Counted from the first letter of the stretch, positions 52,134 to 63,750 are shown. The stretch is DNA of 64,000 nt from Undaria pinnatifida (GCA_012845835.1 JABAKD010000010.1:16221355-16285354); one strand, 5' to 3'. The notes: a model not told the origin generated them from the sequence alone. A program made the numbers and translations.

Positions 52134-54723
52134 CTACCGACATAGCCTCGAAGCTCTCTTACCTTTGACTCGAATAGTGTTATGGTATTTCCCTGCAGTC
52201 GAGTGTTGAATTAGATCGGCAGCTAGGTACTGATTGAGGGTGGCGTCCACCTCTTTGGCCAAAATCGGGTTAATGCGATGTGGCCGGGAGGTGACAGGCG
52301 CACTGCCCTCCGATACCGAAATTTCGAAGGGCAGCAGAGAGCAGGAGCCAAAATCCGTTTTAGAGCAGGAAAAAACATGCGGAAATCCGTAGAGGACGTC
52401 GCCTGTAGTTCCTCGATGGCCGCAGGGGTCCACTCCGGGCTATGCAAGTCGAAAGTTATTTCGCGCAGATGCCTCGGCGAGCGGTGCCAGACGCGCTGGA
52501 ACGAAACCCTTGCTTTGGGAGTCAAACGCTCGAGCAGGGCAGGCGATGGCGAGGCCGTGGCTGCAGCTGCTGCGAGAGAGGATTCCGAAATGGTGGTCAC
52601 CTCAGGCGCGTTCGTGGGCGGGGAGACGGCTGGTGCACTGTTCGTACTTTGGAAAACGGCAACGGGTGCGCGCATCAATGGGGCGTAGGCAACTCTCAGA
52701 AGGTCGCTGGGCTCGAGGTCGGTCGCGCCACTGATGGGGAAGACCTGCCGCCCTGAAGCGGCAACATGTTCTTCGGCAAGAAGTTCCGGCTGGGGCAACA
52801 TTTCGACGAGATAGTGGCCTGTAAGAGCTGGTAGGCCGTTACTGCGGACTAAGGTAACAGCGAACAGCTGAGGCTCATCTGACAAAGTGACGCCATCGGC
52901 GCTATCGTAACGGAGGTGGAAACCTCCGCCAGAGGCGACGGGGTCGGGTACAAAAGCCGATGCACCCGTGGGGGCATGGTGAGATAGCGTCAACTCCCCG
53001 AAAACTCTTTGGTCAGAGGGGCGGGGAGGAAAAGAGCGATAGGACCGCGTATTGAAACGCATCCAGCTATCGCGTCCCAGGAGCATCGCGTGTTGCATAA
53101 TTGAGGGCGGAACGACGCAGGCCCACACGGCGAGAGAGCTCGTCGGCTGTTCAGTTCGAAATAATTGGAAGCTCAAGCGGACGCTCGTCAAAGTTCGTAG
53201 GGGAGCGGATTTGCCGAATCCCCCCCAGGAACGAGGGGTAGAGCCCTGCTCGCAATTAGCGGTGGCCGCGCCACCCGAAAGCATCTTCTCCAAGACGTCA
53301 CGGTGGACGAAAGTCTGGGGGGAGCTAGTGTCTAGGAGCGCGACACAACCGAAAACTGTAGAGGCGGTGGTTCCGCTATGCACGGTAATTTTGGTGGTGA
53401 AAGAGGCGTCGTCGAGCGTAATCGAGCCTACGGCGAGGCCCGGGCCGTGCTCGGCGAGCGAGGGCATGTCCATGGGGGTGGGCGCGGCGAAAGAGGCGAC
53501 AGCCAGCACATCAGGGCTGTGGTCCGCTGGTGCGTCGGAAAAATGGGTCGAAAACTCCGAAGGAGGACCGGCGCAGGCACGTGCTGAAACCCGAAGGCGC
53601 GTCAGCGGTGCGGGGTTAATCTCGTGAATTCCCTCGGACAATATCGGAGTGCAGAATTGAGAAGAAGAGGAGGGGTGTGCCAACCCGTCCATATTGTGGC
53701 GAAGGAGGTCGAGGAAGGTAGAAAAAGCCTGCCAGAGCAAGTTATTTCCACATGGGCGTCGAGGTCGTCCGCCCGGAGGCCAATGCCCCACACCTAGTCT
53801 GGCCTAAGCTAAAAGCTTGTTACTAGTGCCCAAAAGGTGGTGTTTCATCTCCGGGTTTTGCGAAAACTTGGCAAAAGTCCCAGAGAGAACGGCGTTTTCC
53901 CGTTCCCACCCCCAAATGGCATTGTCGAAACCCGGACGCTCCGTGCGATACGCTTGTGCGATTGGGGTTCCGACGTGCTCAGTATGAGCTTCAGTGCACG
54001 GTTGTCGCGTGGAAGAGGCGTGCCTTTTCGGCCAACATAAATTGTTCTGCGCAAGAATACGAAACGTCGTCGAATGACAAACGCCGACGCTGTCCATTGC
54101 GAAAAAATGGAGGGGGGTTGCCAAAACAACACGACGTTTCCCGTGGAATACTCACGTATAGGGTTCAAATTCGAGGGGGGCGAGACCTCGGAGGGTATGG
54201 TAGAGGCGCGCAGTGCGGCCCTGTGGGGGCACTGGGTCGCCGACGTGGACCGCGGGGCCGGTCTGACGGTCATCGGCGGTGGGGAGTTATCGCGCGTAGG
54301 CGAAACGTCGCCATAAGTAGCTCTTTCTGCGCCCATCGATTGAGGATCAACGGGGGCACGGAGCTCGGAGCCAGTTCGGAGCTCGGAGCCAGTTCTGCTT
54401 GACGAGAGGAGCGAGTCATCCGCGCAAAATATCGGGCAGATACCCCGGCTACGTTGACCGAAGGTTGTGGAGTCACCACGGGTTCGACGGGCAGTGTCGG
54501 GATCGCCTGTTCCACTGGTGCCGTGGAAGTCCGGAGGAGGTGCTCGTGGGTTGTTTGAGGCTTTTTGCTGTAGCATTTTTCCTGAGGCTTCGGAGCCTTT
54601 CAGGGTAGAGGTGTGGGAGTAGGTTGTGAAGAGCCGCATCTTCGAGTCATGTTCTAGACCGTGGAACCGGTGCTTCCCCGAATCTTCCATATTTCTGCAT
54701 ACACGGCTCATCAGAGTGGGCTA
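52134..54723 (-). mobile_element. Truncated Ty3/gypsy-type LTR retroelement
   Basis: Minus-strand frames run in gag-pol order. 54711-53845 is a polar, Pro/Ser-rich frame in gag position. 53791-52223 contains CVALLDTSSPQTFVHRDVLE and, further on, MLLGRDSWMRF, the flap-side and C-terminal motifs of a retropepsin-like protease with DTS in place of DTG. Near 52330 the frame shifts, and the next frame reads EISVSEGSAPVTSRPHRINP with LIQHST after it, the usual entry into a Ty3-type reverse transcriptase. The polymerase core with its YxDD box, RNase H and integrase are absent. The copy carries at least two frame breaks and is truncated, so it is not functional. Confidence 0.75.
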
Positions 54724-54988
54724 GTGTTATGGTATTCCCCTGGGAGCCTAACAAGGCGTAAGATATGGGATACGGCTGGATGTAAAAGGATTTCACATGC
54801 TTTTGAAGACATGTGCGTATAGGAAAAAGGGGATGATGCTTTTGCCTCGCGGAATTGTACGCTAGTCAGTTCGTCCGTGGCGTGTATGGAACTAATACAA
54901 GAGCGTATCTAGTACGAGTGAGTGACCAACGGGGAACCTGACTATTAATAGTAGAGAAACCTACAAAGGGTGGCCTGTGTCTGTAACA
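54724..54988 (-). repeat. Possible long terminal repeat of the truncated retroelement
   Basis: The block starts TGTTATGGTATTCCCC and ends CTGTAACA on the plus strand, so TGTTA..TAACA ends frame about 265 bases at the gag-proximal edge of the element. The word TAGTGTTATGGTATT recurs at 52175-52189, right where the reverse transcriptase match stops, as if the last 20 bases of the other LTR were joined there by deletion. No matching target duplication was found and no primer-binding site was identified, so the LTR call is tentative. Confidence 0.4.
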
Positions 54989-55290
54989 GCCCCTTTATAT
55001 TATTATAATAGTGTGCGATGCTCCTCCCTCGACCAAAGCGCGTTTCCCAGCCAGGCGCGACATCAGGCGTCTGCCGGACCTTTCTTTTCCGTGCCTATCC
55101 CCACGCACGCCTAGGCCCTGTAAGAACCCATGAACAAAAAAATTATTACGAGCGTTTACAGTGTATATTCAGATAGTGAAGGGGCCACGTCATTAATTAC
55201 TTGATCAATTGTCACACGGCGCCGACTGGACCCGACGCCCTACAATACGACGACCAAGGTGGTGTTGGCGCCCCATGTATGAATTAGTTT

Positions 55291-55570
55291 CTACAGATAA
55301 TAAAATTTGCTCACGTCGCGGAAAAATCGGACCCGGCCATGCTGGTCATACAGGCCCGGGACATTTCTGCCCTCAATAACATACCGGTATGTCATGAGTG
55401 GGGACATGATCTGTCCGTCGTGTGTAACGACTTCCAAGCGCCGTGCTGGCGAACGTGGTACCCGCGTGGGGATTAGGCGGATCATATTCGACTCGAAGTA
55501 GCCGGCAGGGCTGTGAGAGTCCGGAGCGAGCAAAGCAGGGGGAGAGCTTCCCCGTCAGCAGCGGGCGAGG
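55291..55570 (-). other. Unidentified coding-like frame
   Basis: A minus-strand frame open from about 55570 to a stop near 55291 reads RVPRSPARRLEVVTHDGQIM, then SPLMTYRYVIEGRNVPGLYD and GRVRFFRDVSKFYYL. The composition looks protein-like and lacks simple repeats. I recognise no family; it lies 600 bases from the retroelement on the same strand and could be a piece of another element. Flanks 54989-55290 and 55571-56116 show nothing recognised. Confidence 0.3.
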
Positions 55571-56116
55571 AGAGGGAATGCGGGCCTGTCATATGGACGG
55601 CGACACGTTATTACCGGGCCGTGACCCGGATGCTCTCTTTGGACACGATAGGTACGCGTCGGGTTGGGGGTGTTACCACAGATTAGACAAACACTTTACT
55701 CTTTTTCTCCCTCGGTATTGTTTTTTTGCGAACTTACCTCAGCTTATTGAGTCCGTTCAACTAAATGTAAATACGTCTAAAAACAAAGAAGAAAGAACAA
55801 AGGGGGGAAATTTGTTTGTAAGTGTTGACAAACCCTTTTGGAACTGTACTCACGCTTTGGGGCACTTATTCTATAAAAAAAAACGCTCGGAAATGGCAAA
55901 AGAAAGGGAAATGAGCAATGATCAAAATGTGATGAAACCGACATAGTCAGGGTAGTACGGTGTCGTTTGGGAATCAAGCAACGCCGGTGCTGGAGGCCTC
56001 GACCGCCCTGGCCCCTAAACTCTTACGACGGTGCTGTGGTTGTGCCTCCGTACGCGTGGTCCCTTCTTTTTCAACTCTGTAGGGGTTCCGCAGCAATGCC
56101 GGTTTATGCCAGCTAG

Positions 56117-56262
56117 AACGAAAACGGCACTATAGCGGCGACCGGCACTATAAAGGAGAAAGGCACTATGGCGGCGACCGGCACTATAAAGGAAAAAAGT
56201 ACTATAGCGGAAACCGGCACTACTCCGCACACGGCCGCAATAGGTTATTCCCATACTGTGAT
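56117..56262 (+). repeat. Short tandem repeat with GGCACTATA..GCGGCGACC units
   Basis: GGCGACCGGCACTATAAAGG occurs twice and a GGAAACCGGCACTAC variant follows; unit about 35-50 bases. Related sequence at 13390-13450 includes the same ATTCCCATA(C/T) neighbour. The repeat lies outside genes here. Confidence 0.7.
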
Positions 56263-57402
56263 CTGGACGCACGTTGTGGACGAACCGTAGTTATGCGTCG
56301 GGCAGGGGGGGTGTTGCAGCTGGGAGAGCAGGATTAACTGTGATGAGTGGCGATTGTCCGGACCAACACCACGTGAAGGTCTGTTTTTGCGAGATCTAGC
56401 TGTCAAGAAGCTCCCGTCTCAAGAGCTTTGGGGTAAAGAGGAATATTGCCGGCGAGGAGCCGCCTCCGTTGTGTGTGGATAACCTTGTAGGAAGAAGCGT
56501 GTATTCCTCGTGTTTCTAAGCACCGCCCAAGGAACAAAGGAAAACCAAAAGCCAAACGATCTGCCTACTTCTATACCATGTGACGTATCGCGTATCGTAA
56601 AATCAATGTCGTTGCTCTTTGAAACAACTGGAACATAGAAGATACGGGCGAAATTCGGCGAGATGCGAAGCTAATCCGTGCAACTTCTCAAACGAATTCC
56701 AACAAAAAGGTGGTCCGGCCTCAGACAAGATGATTGGAGTCTACGTTGTGGCCTGAAAACTCGACCTTGTTATCACACATGATCACACATGACAGTAAAG
56801 CACGAGAGAGTTCGCGAAAAAAACCGAAACCGTGGCAACTTAACTCAACGAGGATGAGCAACATATAAAGGAGCCGCGTCGAAGGATCGATCGGGCGGAT
56901 GTGACATGGAAGGTTCGGTGGCGAGACATGGACTCGACGATCTCCCTGTGCGAAGCCTTAAATAACGGTCTCGACGAGAGCTAGGTTTTCGACTGCATGT
57001 ATAAGCGTGTTGGTCCCGGAGACATGCTATCCACACAACACGTCGCGGATTTTATCTGTTCTGTGCTTGAGAAGTCTGGTCACTCTGTCCAGATGATGCA
57101 TCATAACATCATAAGTCTAGTACCCCAACGGAAACTTGCTTAGTTTTTCATCATATTATACAGAGTTTGAACCACGCATCTTAAAGGAGTTTCAATTACG
57201 TTGCCAAATACAGGTACTCATATCAAAACTCATCCAAATACAAACGAAAGACGGTCGTGTAGATTTTGCATATTTCATATTTGAATATTTTTGGAGTAAT
57301 CTTGATTACTCTTGACTCTCCCCCCTCCGCCCACCATTAATCAACACGAGCGAGTGCTTCACAAAACAATTTTCCATTAACACGACGACTACGCGCAAAC
57401 AT
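56263..57402. other. Intergenic stretch, nothing recognised
   Basis: No conserved frame, inverted-end element or tandem array was found. Composition is mixed and moderately AT-rich toward the right end. Confidence 0.35.
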
Positions 57403-57653
57403 CAAGACCATTCGGTAAATCAACCACACCCACCTGCCAAATCGTCACAATCCACCACAACGGCCACCATAACCTCGTCACCAGCCGCATGCGCACACCC
57501 GACACATACATGCCACCTAGAGCCCACAACAAATTTCTACCCACGAAATTTCAAGGAAAATTCGAAGAACTCAACACAAAAGGGGCCAATCAGCTCGCAT
57601 GGCACGGCAACAACCCTGACTCCATCCGGTCCCCGCTTCGTGCCGGACTATGA
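57403..57653 (+). pseudogene. Open coding-like frame without start, unidentified
   Basis: One frame runs from about 57385 to TGA at 57651-57653 and includes CQIVTIHHNGHHNLVTSRM, TPDTYMPPRAHNKFLPTKF and KGANQLAWHGNNPDSIRSP. It has no upstream ATG. The HHNGHHNLV segment could be the His-box end of a protease-like or nuclease domain, but I do not recognise it. Its His/Thr/Asn bias resembles the OTU-like relic at 19.3-19.9 kb, which may mean the same transposon type. Confidence 0.3.
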
Positions 57654-57929
57654 TACCGGACACCTATGGTTTGCAAGAAAAAATAAAAAAAGGTCAGCTG
57701 ATCCAGACTGAGTTTATTGTTGGAGAGTTGATTCGTGCTACACTAACGTCAGTATAGCGACTCCCGTAATTATTATGGTCCCGTAAATCTCAGCCTCATC
57801 TTCCTTTACTAGTGCTTGCTTTCGTAGCAGATGACCTGTACCATACATCACGCACGACGCGACAAAAACAAAACACAAAAAACAAGGCCACAATACATAT
57901 GATGCCACCATCTACTGCAGACAAAAGAG

Positions 57930-58330
57930 GTAGGTTGACGGTCTACATTTGACCCGTCAAGATCTCTTCATACTTAATATATACCTGGAACTATGTTTAG
58001 TGTCCATTAATGACGGGTCCTTGCCATCTTTCCGTCAAGAGTACCTTACATCTGTCCTTCTACGGGCAAGAGAGCCGTCAACTCTTTACAACCACCTTCA
58101 ATCTAGAATGACACAAAAATGCCATACCAGGTAAGGCAAGCTGCAGTGAACGCGTGTACGTACGTACTCAACTCGTAACACCAAAAGAGCCAAAAGTGAC
58201 GTCATGCCGGTTCCTTGACAGATCCTTGACGGTTTCCGGTGACAAGAGAGCCGTCAACCGTCTTCAACCATGTTGGACTCAGAATGACACAGAGAGTCAG
58301 GCTAGGTCAAGCAAGGCTGGAATGAAAACA
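57930..58330 (+). repeat. Diverged two-unit repeat related to the 50-kb minisatellite
   Basis: AAGAGAGCCGTCAAC at 58068 and 58245, each followed by TCTT.ACAACCA-like and AGAATGACACA words, gives a period near 177. TTGACGGTTTCCG and CCGTCAAGAG match the hairpin core at 49980-50695. Surroundings to 58850 show no gene. Confidence 0.55.
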
Positions 58331-58859
58331 CACAAACACGCACGTCATTCCGAACACACGAACGGAGCGAAGAGTAACGCTACGCCCACCAAAAACACTA
58401 CGAAACCCAGAGTGGAGCGCTGCAGCAAAAGAGGCGACGCCACCCATGGCCTCAAAGCGGTTTCCTCCAAGCCAAACAAACCGCCATTCCACATCGCAAA
58501 CGCATATACTGGTGTAGTAACAGTACGTATGTTATCGTCAACCCAAATAAATACACTGTTGTAGACTAATGCTTTACCTTCTACTTCAACTACTACACCG
58601 TAGTCATACTTCGTATACTCTACTAAAACAATATCATCAGTGCTCTGTCGTTTTTCGCAGCTGCCGCACTGGCAAAAGCAGAGCTCCATTGAAAATTAAA
58701 AATATAAAACACACACCAAAAAAAAATAGAACCCTTAGAAAATTAGGATTTTCTGGCCCGGAAAACACGCGACCTAATCATTGTTGCACAGCTATAATAA
58801 GCGTCCTAGAGAGCGGAGCTTTCATACTTTGATCACAAATCAGTGATGGGAATCGAACG

Positions 58860-59175
58860 ATAGTTGAATTCGATACGACACCAATAAACGAGAAATCAAG
58901 CAGATACGATTGCGATAGTAGACGATATATACGTCGAAAATTTCACCGTTCAGTATCATCAACATAAATAATACGGACATACCAGGGGATGAGGCTAAAA
59001 AGCTTTCGATACACATTAGACATATCGAAAGTTCGATATCTAGTACTGGAGTATTTGATATATCGGAATTTCGATAATTTCGATAAACATCGAAATTCCG
59101 ATGACGATATCGGAATTCCGATACATATCAAACTTCGATCATTCGATGTATCGAAGCTTTCGATACGTTATGCCG
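58860..59175. repeat. AT-rich TTCGATA / TATCGAAA palindromic patch
   Basis: Words such as GATATATCGGAATTTCGATA, CATCGAAATTCCGAT, GATATCGGAATTCCGATA and TATCGAAGCTTTCGATA follow each other closely, each a near-palindrome. The organisation resembles the ATCGAT satellite at 28.9-31 kb, but the word is different. No coding content. Confidence 0.65.
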
Positions 59176-59445
59176 CACTATCACAAATAGATTGCACGAG
59201 AAGGAACACAACCCTCGCCCTCCCCCCAATCTCGCACGTTTTCCTTCTTCTTCGGGGGGGGGGGGCATATATAATCTTCACGCGAAAAGAAGCCTAATGA
59301 GCAAGGTCACCAACACGCGGCCGTAAAACCCACCCGCCCCGACTGACCCACCCGCCCCGACTGACCCACCCGACGCTAAACCCGTCCTCTTGTGGCCAGC
59401 AAGCAAGTCGACTAACATGAGTCGCGCCTAAAATAAATAAAAAAA

Positions 59446-59642
59446 GCAGGGCTCTTCACGGGTCAGATCATTTCTCGCGGATCGAATTTGGTCACAGGGT
59501 GACCCACCCGTCTCGATCCGTGAGATTTGGACACCCCATGACCCGACCCATGAAGCTTCGAACACCTCCTGGCCCGACCCGACTCCATCCGAAAACCTCC
59601 TGCCCCGAGGCGCGGGTCAGGTCATGACTCCTGAAAAGCCCT
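59446..59642. mobile_element. hAT-like MITE family, third copy
   Basis: Begins GCAGGGCTCTTCACGGGTCA and ends with TCATGACTCCTGAAAAGCCCTC, with GACCCACCCG and CCCGACCC words inside. Ends match 42206-42451 with a few changes. Flanks are A-rich on both sides (AAAAAAAG and GAAAAAAA), so an 8-bp target duplication is possible but not exact. Confidence 0.7.
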
Positions 59643-59996
59643 CGAAAAAAACGCACGCACAGTACGGACGCACGCGCGATGCCCGGCTGGATTCGCAGCA
59701 GCTATTCTGCCGCAGCTGGCGGCATATTCTGTGCAACAAATCGGCTACACCTCGCGAAAAAAAAATATACAACACACAGCCAGCCATTCCGAAAAAAATA
59801 CAAAAAACTTGGGAACTCCAGAGTTGAAAAAAAACAAAATTTGATCGCCCCGCGCATGTATACATCCCCCTAGTGCTATATATATTGCCCATCCCATTTA
59901 TTTTCTTCGCAGTTTTTATTTCTCCTTCTCCCTCCCTAGATGCAACTCAGACCCGGGGCCACTAAGCAGGCTTTTATCCCCCTCCCCACTACGGTA

Positions 59997-60115
59997 CGCG
60001 CCTTCGTTTTTATCGCGAAAATGCTTGAGCGCTTTCCTGCCTCTTGGGGGCAGGAAAGCGCTCTCTTGGGGGCAGGAAAGCGCTCAAGCATTTTCGCGAT
60101 AAAAACAAAGGCGCG
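59997..60115. repeat. Near-perfect 119-bp hairpin with 45-bp arms
   Basis: The left arm 59997-60041 (CGCGCCTTCGTTTTTATCGCG, then AAAATGCTTGAGCGCTTTCC to GCC) pairs with the right arm 60071-60115 at 44 of 45 positions, the exception being a G-U-type change. The loop holds a direct repeat of CTCTTGGGGGCAGGAAAGCG. It could be a foldback element or the source of a small-RNA precursor. A diverged relative of the left flank lies at 51940-52060. Confidence 0.85.
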
Positions 60116-60188
60116 TCGACTTGGGTGGAATCGTGCTTAACCACGCCATGGAGCGTTCTCGGCAGTTGGTGCCTCTAGCAAAAAAAAA

Positions 60189-60263
60189 TCTCCATACCGA
60201 GAATCGAACTCCATACTCCTACCTCAGTGTTCGAGGTTTAACCACCAGACCACCGAGGCGACC
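60189..60263 (-). ncRNA. tRNA-like polymerase III unit, probably a SINE head or tRNA pseudogene
   Basis: On the minus strand, TGGTCTGGTGGTTAAACC resembles an A box/D arm. ACCTCGAACACTGAGGT makes a five-pair anticodon-type stem, and GAGTTCGATTCTC is a good B box/T arm. It is followed at once by a run of eight or nine T (60180-60188 as A on the plus strand), a polymerase III terminator. The acceptor ends do not pair (GGTCGCC against TATGGAG), and position 33 is not T, so a working tRNA is unlikely. Confidence 0.55.
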
Positions 60264-60832
60264 GGTAATTTATATGTAGAAGAAAAAGCGAACGAAATGT
60301 CGGAAAACATCGTGCAGCTACCCAGCGGGGGTGAACCACGCGAGTACTGACCAGAGAAATCCAGGCGAGGCCGTGTTTTACCGACAACAACGAGAGCTAC
60401 ACAGGCCGCGGTTCTCCAACAAAAACGAGGAGCGGCAAGCACCTGGCTCGCTAAACCGCTACCAGGTCTGTAACAACTTCCTCCCGAAAATTAAAATGCA
60501 CCGATCACATCGGTACCTGAAACGGTTGTCTCATTGTCGCCCCCTCGCTATACACCTGGGCTATTCATCAAAGTCGCGTGTGGCGAACGCACCCTCTCGC
60601 TCGCAAGCGCCCGGCACCGCCCGGTAGCCTCTTTCAAAGAGTTCCGTGCTCATATCACCACGCCCTGGAACATTCCACCTCCTTCAACCCCCCCTCCCTT
60701 CCCCCCCTCATTCCTCGTCCATCCAAGACACCAACACTCGACACCAATATTCCACCTACCCCTCCTATCACCACCACTGCATTTACACCGCGTTACAGTC
60801 ATTCAGCACGTCACCCCCCCCTCCCATACTCC

Positions 60833-61160
60833 CATGGTAACCCATGAAAACGAACTACCATGGCAATCCCATGGGAACTACCATGGTAATCCCGTGGGAA
60901 CTACCATGGGATGTGGCAATTCCGTGGGAATTACCATGGGATATGGCAATCCTATCCCGTGGGAACTACCATGGGATGTGGCAATTCCGTGGGAATTACC
61001 ATGGGATATGGCAATCCCGTGGGAATTACTATGGGATATCCCACATAAGGACCGTCATCCCATGTCAAGATCCGTAATATGGTAATCCCGTGGGAATTAC
61101 CATGGGATATCCCACATAAGGACCGTCATCCCATGTCAAGATCCGTAACATCCCACGGGA
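60833..61160 (+). repeat. Minisatellite of CCATGG / CCGTGGGAA units
   Basis: About twelve copies of CCCGTGGGAA(C/T)TACCATGG.. with GATGTGGCAATT or GATATGGCAATC linkers, unit 27-30 bases. A longer segment from GATATCCCACATAAGGACCG to AAGATCCGTAA is itself duplicated (61036-61077 and 61108-61149). The C/T-rich sequence before it (60670-60832) is not coding by any motif. Confidence 0.85.
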
Positions 61161-61357
61161 TTTTCCGGCAGCCATGTCACCAATTCGACCCCTACTTCTC
61201 CCCCACCCCTCTCGCCTTGCCTGACACAGCTATTCTCGGATTTTCATCTCCCTGTGTATGAGTTTACCTCCACACCTCCCAGCATACCTTTTCTTAATCA
61301 TCCCAATTAAAAGTTCACTTTATTCCTATCCATCCATCCCTCCAATTTTATTTTCCT

Positions 61358-62367
61358 TCACATTGACAGCGATCGCTGGAGACTCAAATGACGGCCTCCT
61401 CCTCCCTCATCCGAGTTATCGTACGAAGAGCCCCCGTCCCCCCTCCCTACAGGGGCTGGCAACTCCGCCTCCCCCCCCTGCAATGCCTCCGCCGCCGCCT
61501 TGCGCAGCCGCGGCTCTAGCTTCCCTTCTACATGAAGAACTAGCGAGTCGGAACAGCCGCCGATAAACTCTCCTCCCGCGAAGAGCTGGGGTACGGTAAG
61601 GCAGCGCGACGACGGGCGGGAAGCCAGGACCAGCTGCATGGCAGCGCCTCCGTGAGTCTTGTCCAACTCCTGGGACACAAAGATGGATGATACGTGCGGT
61701 GGTGGGGAGAGGGCAAAGCTTCAGGCTCTACACAGGGGACTCTCAGGCTCTACACAGGGGACTCTTGCTCACTGCATCGATTATAGTATGTCCCCGCTGA
61801 CAACGATCAATTAATCTGGCTATTATTATAAGAGCAGAAGCTGTGTTCCTACAGTCAAGACAGAAAAAAAAATGAAAGATGTCCTCATGGTAGGAGATCA
61901 TAAATCTTAGAATCTGCTGCACGCCTAGCGTGTGATGACTCAGCCCGCAACACAAACCACAAAACAGATTCCAGGATATACACCAAGAGAGGCGATTTTG
62001 TATCCTGTATTCTATTAAAATGTTTCAAATACGTCAGCCGTGAGTTCGACCAACTCAACCCCTTTGGAGTCCCCGAACCCCTCCCTATACAAAATTCAAG
62101 TAATTTTATCCCCCAAAACGGGTTTCCAGTTGTAAAGGGGTGAAGGGTCAATACTCATCTTTGCAAGCTTCGTGACACTCCAGCCGCCAGTCCATATTAT
62201 ACATCTTTAATTTCTCGACGACTTTTTTTATCACCCTTACCTCCACCCTGAACGGGATTCTGAGATGCCGAAGGAGCGCCTTGAGCTTCGCGCAGAAGGA
62301 GCAATACGATTTAGAGTAGAGCAGCACTCCAGGCGCGGAGATGTTTCGCTCCACGATCGCTGTCCAC
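61358..62367 (-). CDS. Glutaredoxin, 5' incomplete
   Basis: Two minus-strand exons join in phase 0: 62367-62241 and 61669-61358. The first gives GVLLYSKSYCSFCAKLKALL, the strand and helix around the redox-active CSFC (CPYC or CPFC in most family members), then IPFRVE. The second starts ELDKTHGG and continues with SSRCLTVPQLFAGGEFIGG and CSDSLVLHVEGKLEPRL, showing the cis-Pro TVP and the GG.SD glutathione-binding turn. It would use glutathione to reduce disulfides or glutathionylated proteins. Borders are GTAAGG and CCCAG. The first exon opens in phase needing two bases from upstream; a candidate exon at 63751-63895 ends in the right phase. The tail after GKLEPRL is Gly/Ser-rich. Targeting of the N-terminus cannot be judged. 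Confidence 0.82.
62056..62148 (+). repeat. 85-bp intronic repeat, copy in the glutaredoxin intron
   Basis: CTCAACCCCTTTGGAGTCCC, CAAAATTCAAGTAATTTTATCC and CCAAAACGGGTTTCCAGTTG match copies at 4326-4606 and 41947-42040. It is placed between the two glutaredoxin exons, opposite to the direction of the gene. Confidence 0.65.
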
Positions 62368-62784
62368 CTGTTTTAAGTTTGTCGTTTCGACCGTCAAGAC
62401 ACGAAGTGGAACGAGAGAAACCAAAAAAACAATGAAAGTTAATACTACGTAAAAAATAAGAGTGTTTGCGACATCCAACCTTTGCTGGGTTCGAAAAGAA
62501 CCGTAAAGATACTATTAAAACCGGCGAATATTATAACCCAAACCAAAGGCCAACCGACCCACCAAAAAAGTAGGTTAGACAATAAAATAACGGCAGGAAA
62601 AAATATGTCTGACCAAATTTTCGCTTATTTTTCGTGGATTGGGTTGGACGTGGATTGTGTGACGTTCGACAGCTTCAATACAAATAATAGTACAATACGT
62701 TTTCCTACCCAACTCCCACCCAACCAAAGAAAATAGTTCGCAAACACCCTATTAGTACATCGCAAACACCCTATCAGTACCCTG

Positions 62785-62886
62785 CAACGGACGATCGTAA
62801 TCGGGACCTACGATACACACAAAAACCTACCATAATCCACTATCTTTACTAACCAAATATGGTCCTGATTTCTGTGTTCCGTGGTA
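62785..62886. mobile_element. Worn copy of the TTACGGGG-ended MITE
   Basis: GTAATCGGGACCTACGATACACACAAAAACC matches the interior of 20887-20995 (in pieces GGACCTACG, TACACACAAAAACC), and ACTAACCAAATATGGTCCTG matches its right part. The inverted ends are mostly lost. It lies upstream of the glutaredoxin exons. Confidence 0.65.
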
Positions 62887-63750
62887 GTATCATAAAAGCA
62901 CTGATTTTATAGTTTCCGCGCACAGATTGATTAACATCACCCTGTTGACCCTGGTACAAGCTACGCTGTAGTTCCAACGGGAGTCGCCGACCTATATCCT
63001 TAATGAGGACACACAACCCGTAATACGCGCGATCAGAGTATCACATACAGCTTGCAAAGATGATTTTCGACGAAACCTTCGATCTCACAGCTGGAGTGCA
63101 TTTGTATTTTTTATAATAAACAAAATAGTGCCCCAAGGGCGGAAGGCGCCAACAAAAACCACGCCCTTGCATGTTTTGGATATCTATTTTCAAGGGCGCC
63201 AAGGGCGGAAGGCGCTTTTACCGTGTTGAGCAACGCGAAAAAAAAAATGAAAGCATGGAGACTACTGCTCACAATCAAAATGTCTCCTGCTCATGACCTT
63301 TCCCTCGCCCCCCCCCCCCCCCCTTCCCTCCCTCTCTCCCAAACTACACCAGCTTCTCCTCCAGCAACTCCCAGCAACCTCCCAAAACAAATCGATTTCT
63401 GCACTGTCCACAATCCACCATACGGCAGACCACATGTATGTGTTGCATTGCCCGCATTTTGTTTTAGCCGAATCTGGAACGGAATTCGAACCGTCTTCGG
63501 AACGTTCGGGTACGCAATATCGAAAACTTGGCTAATCATTTTTACTGCCGGAATTGGACTAGACAAACCTCGTTCGGGTATTGTAGGGTAGGGCAGGGAG
63601 TGGGGGGGGGGCTCTCGGAGGTTTCAAGTGAGGCGAAGACCATGGGGCTGGGTCGGTATCAGAATGCTGGAAGCGCACGGGCGATTTTTTTTCACGCCTG
63701 GAAGCGCTTCTACCACCGCATTTATGTTTAGATACTCCAACGCTCCTCAC
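62887..63750. other. Stretch between glutaredoxin exons and the candidate upstream exon
   Basis: Contains a CAAGGGCG(G)AAGGCGC pair at about 63134 and 63200, a poly-C run at 63308-63324 and a CACAGCTG segment near 63090 related to 13280. No exon with protein-like sequence was recognised. Confidence 0.35.

Noticed and set aside
52442-53627. Plus-strand frames opposite the retroelement
   Set aside because: Shadow of the minus-strand protease frame, which carries the retropepsin motifs.
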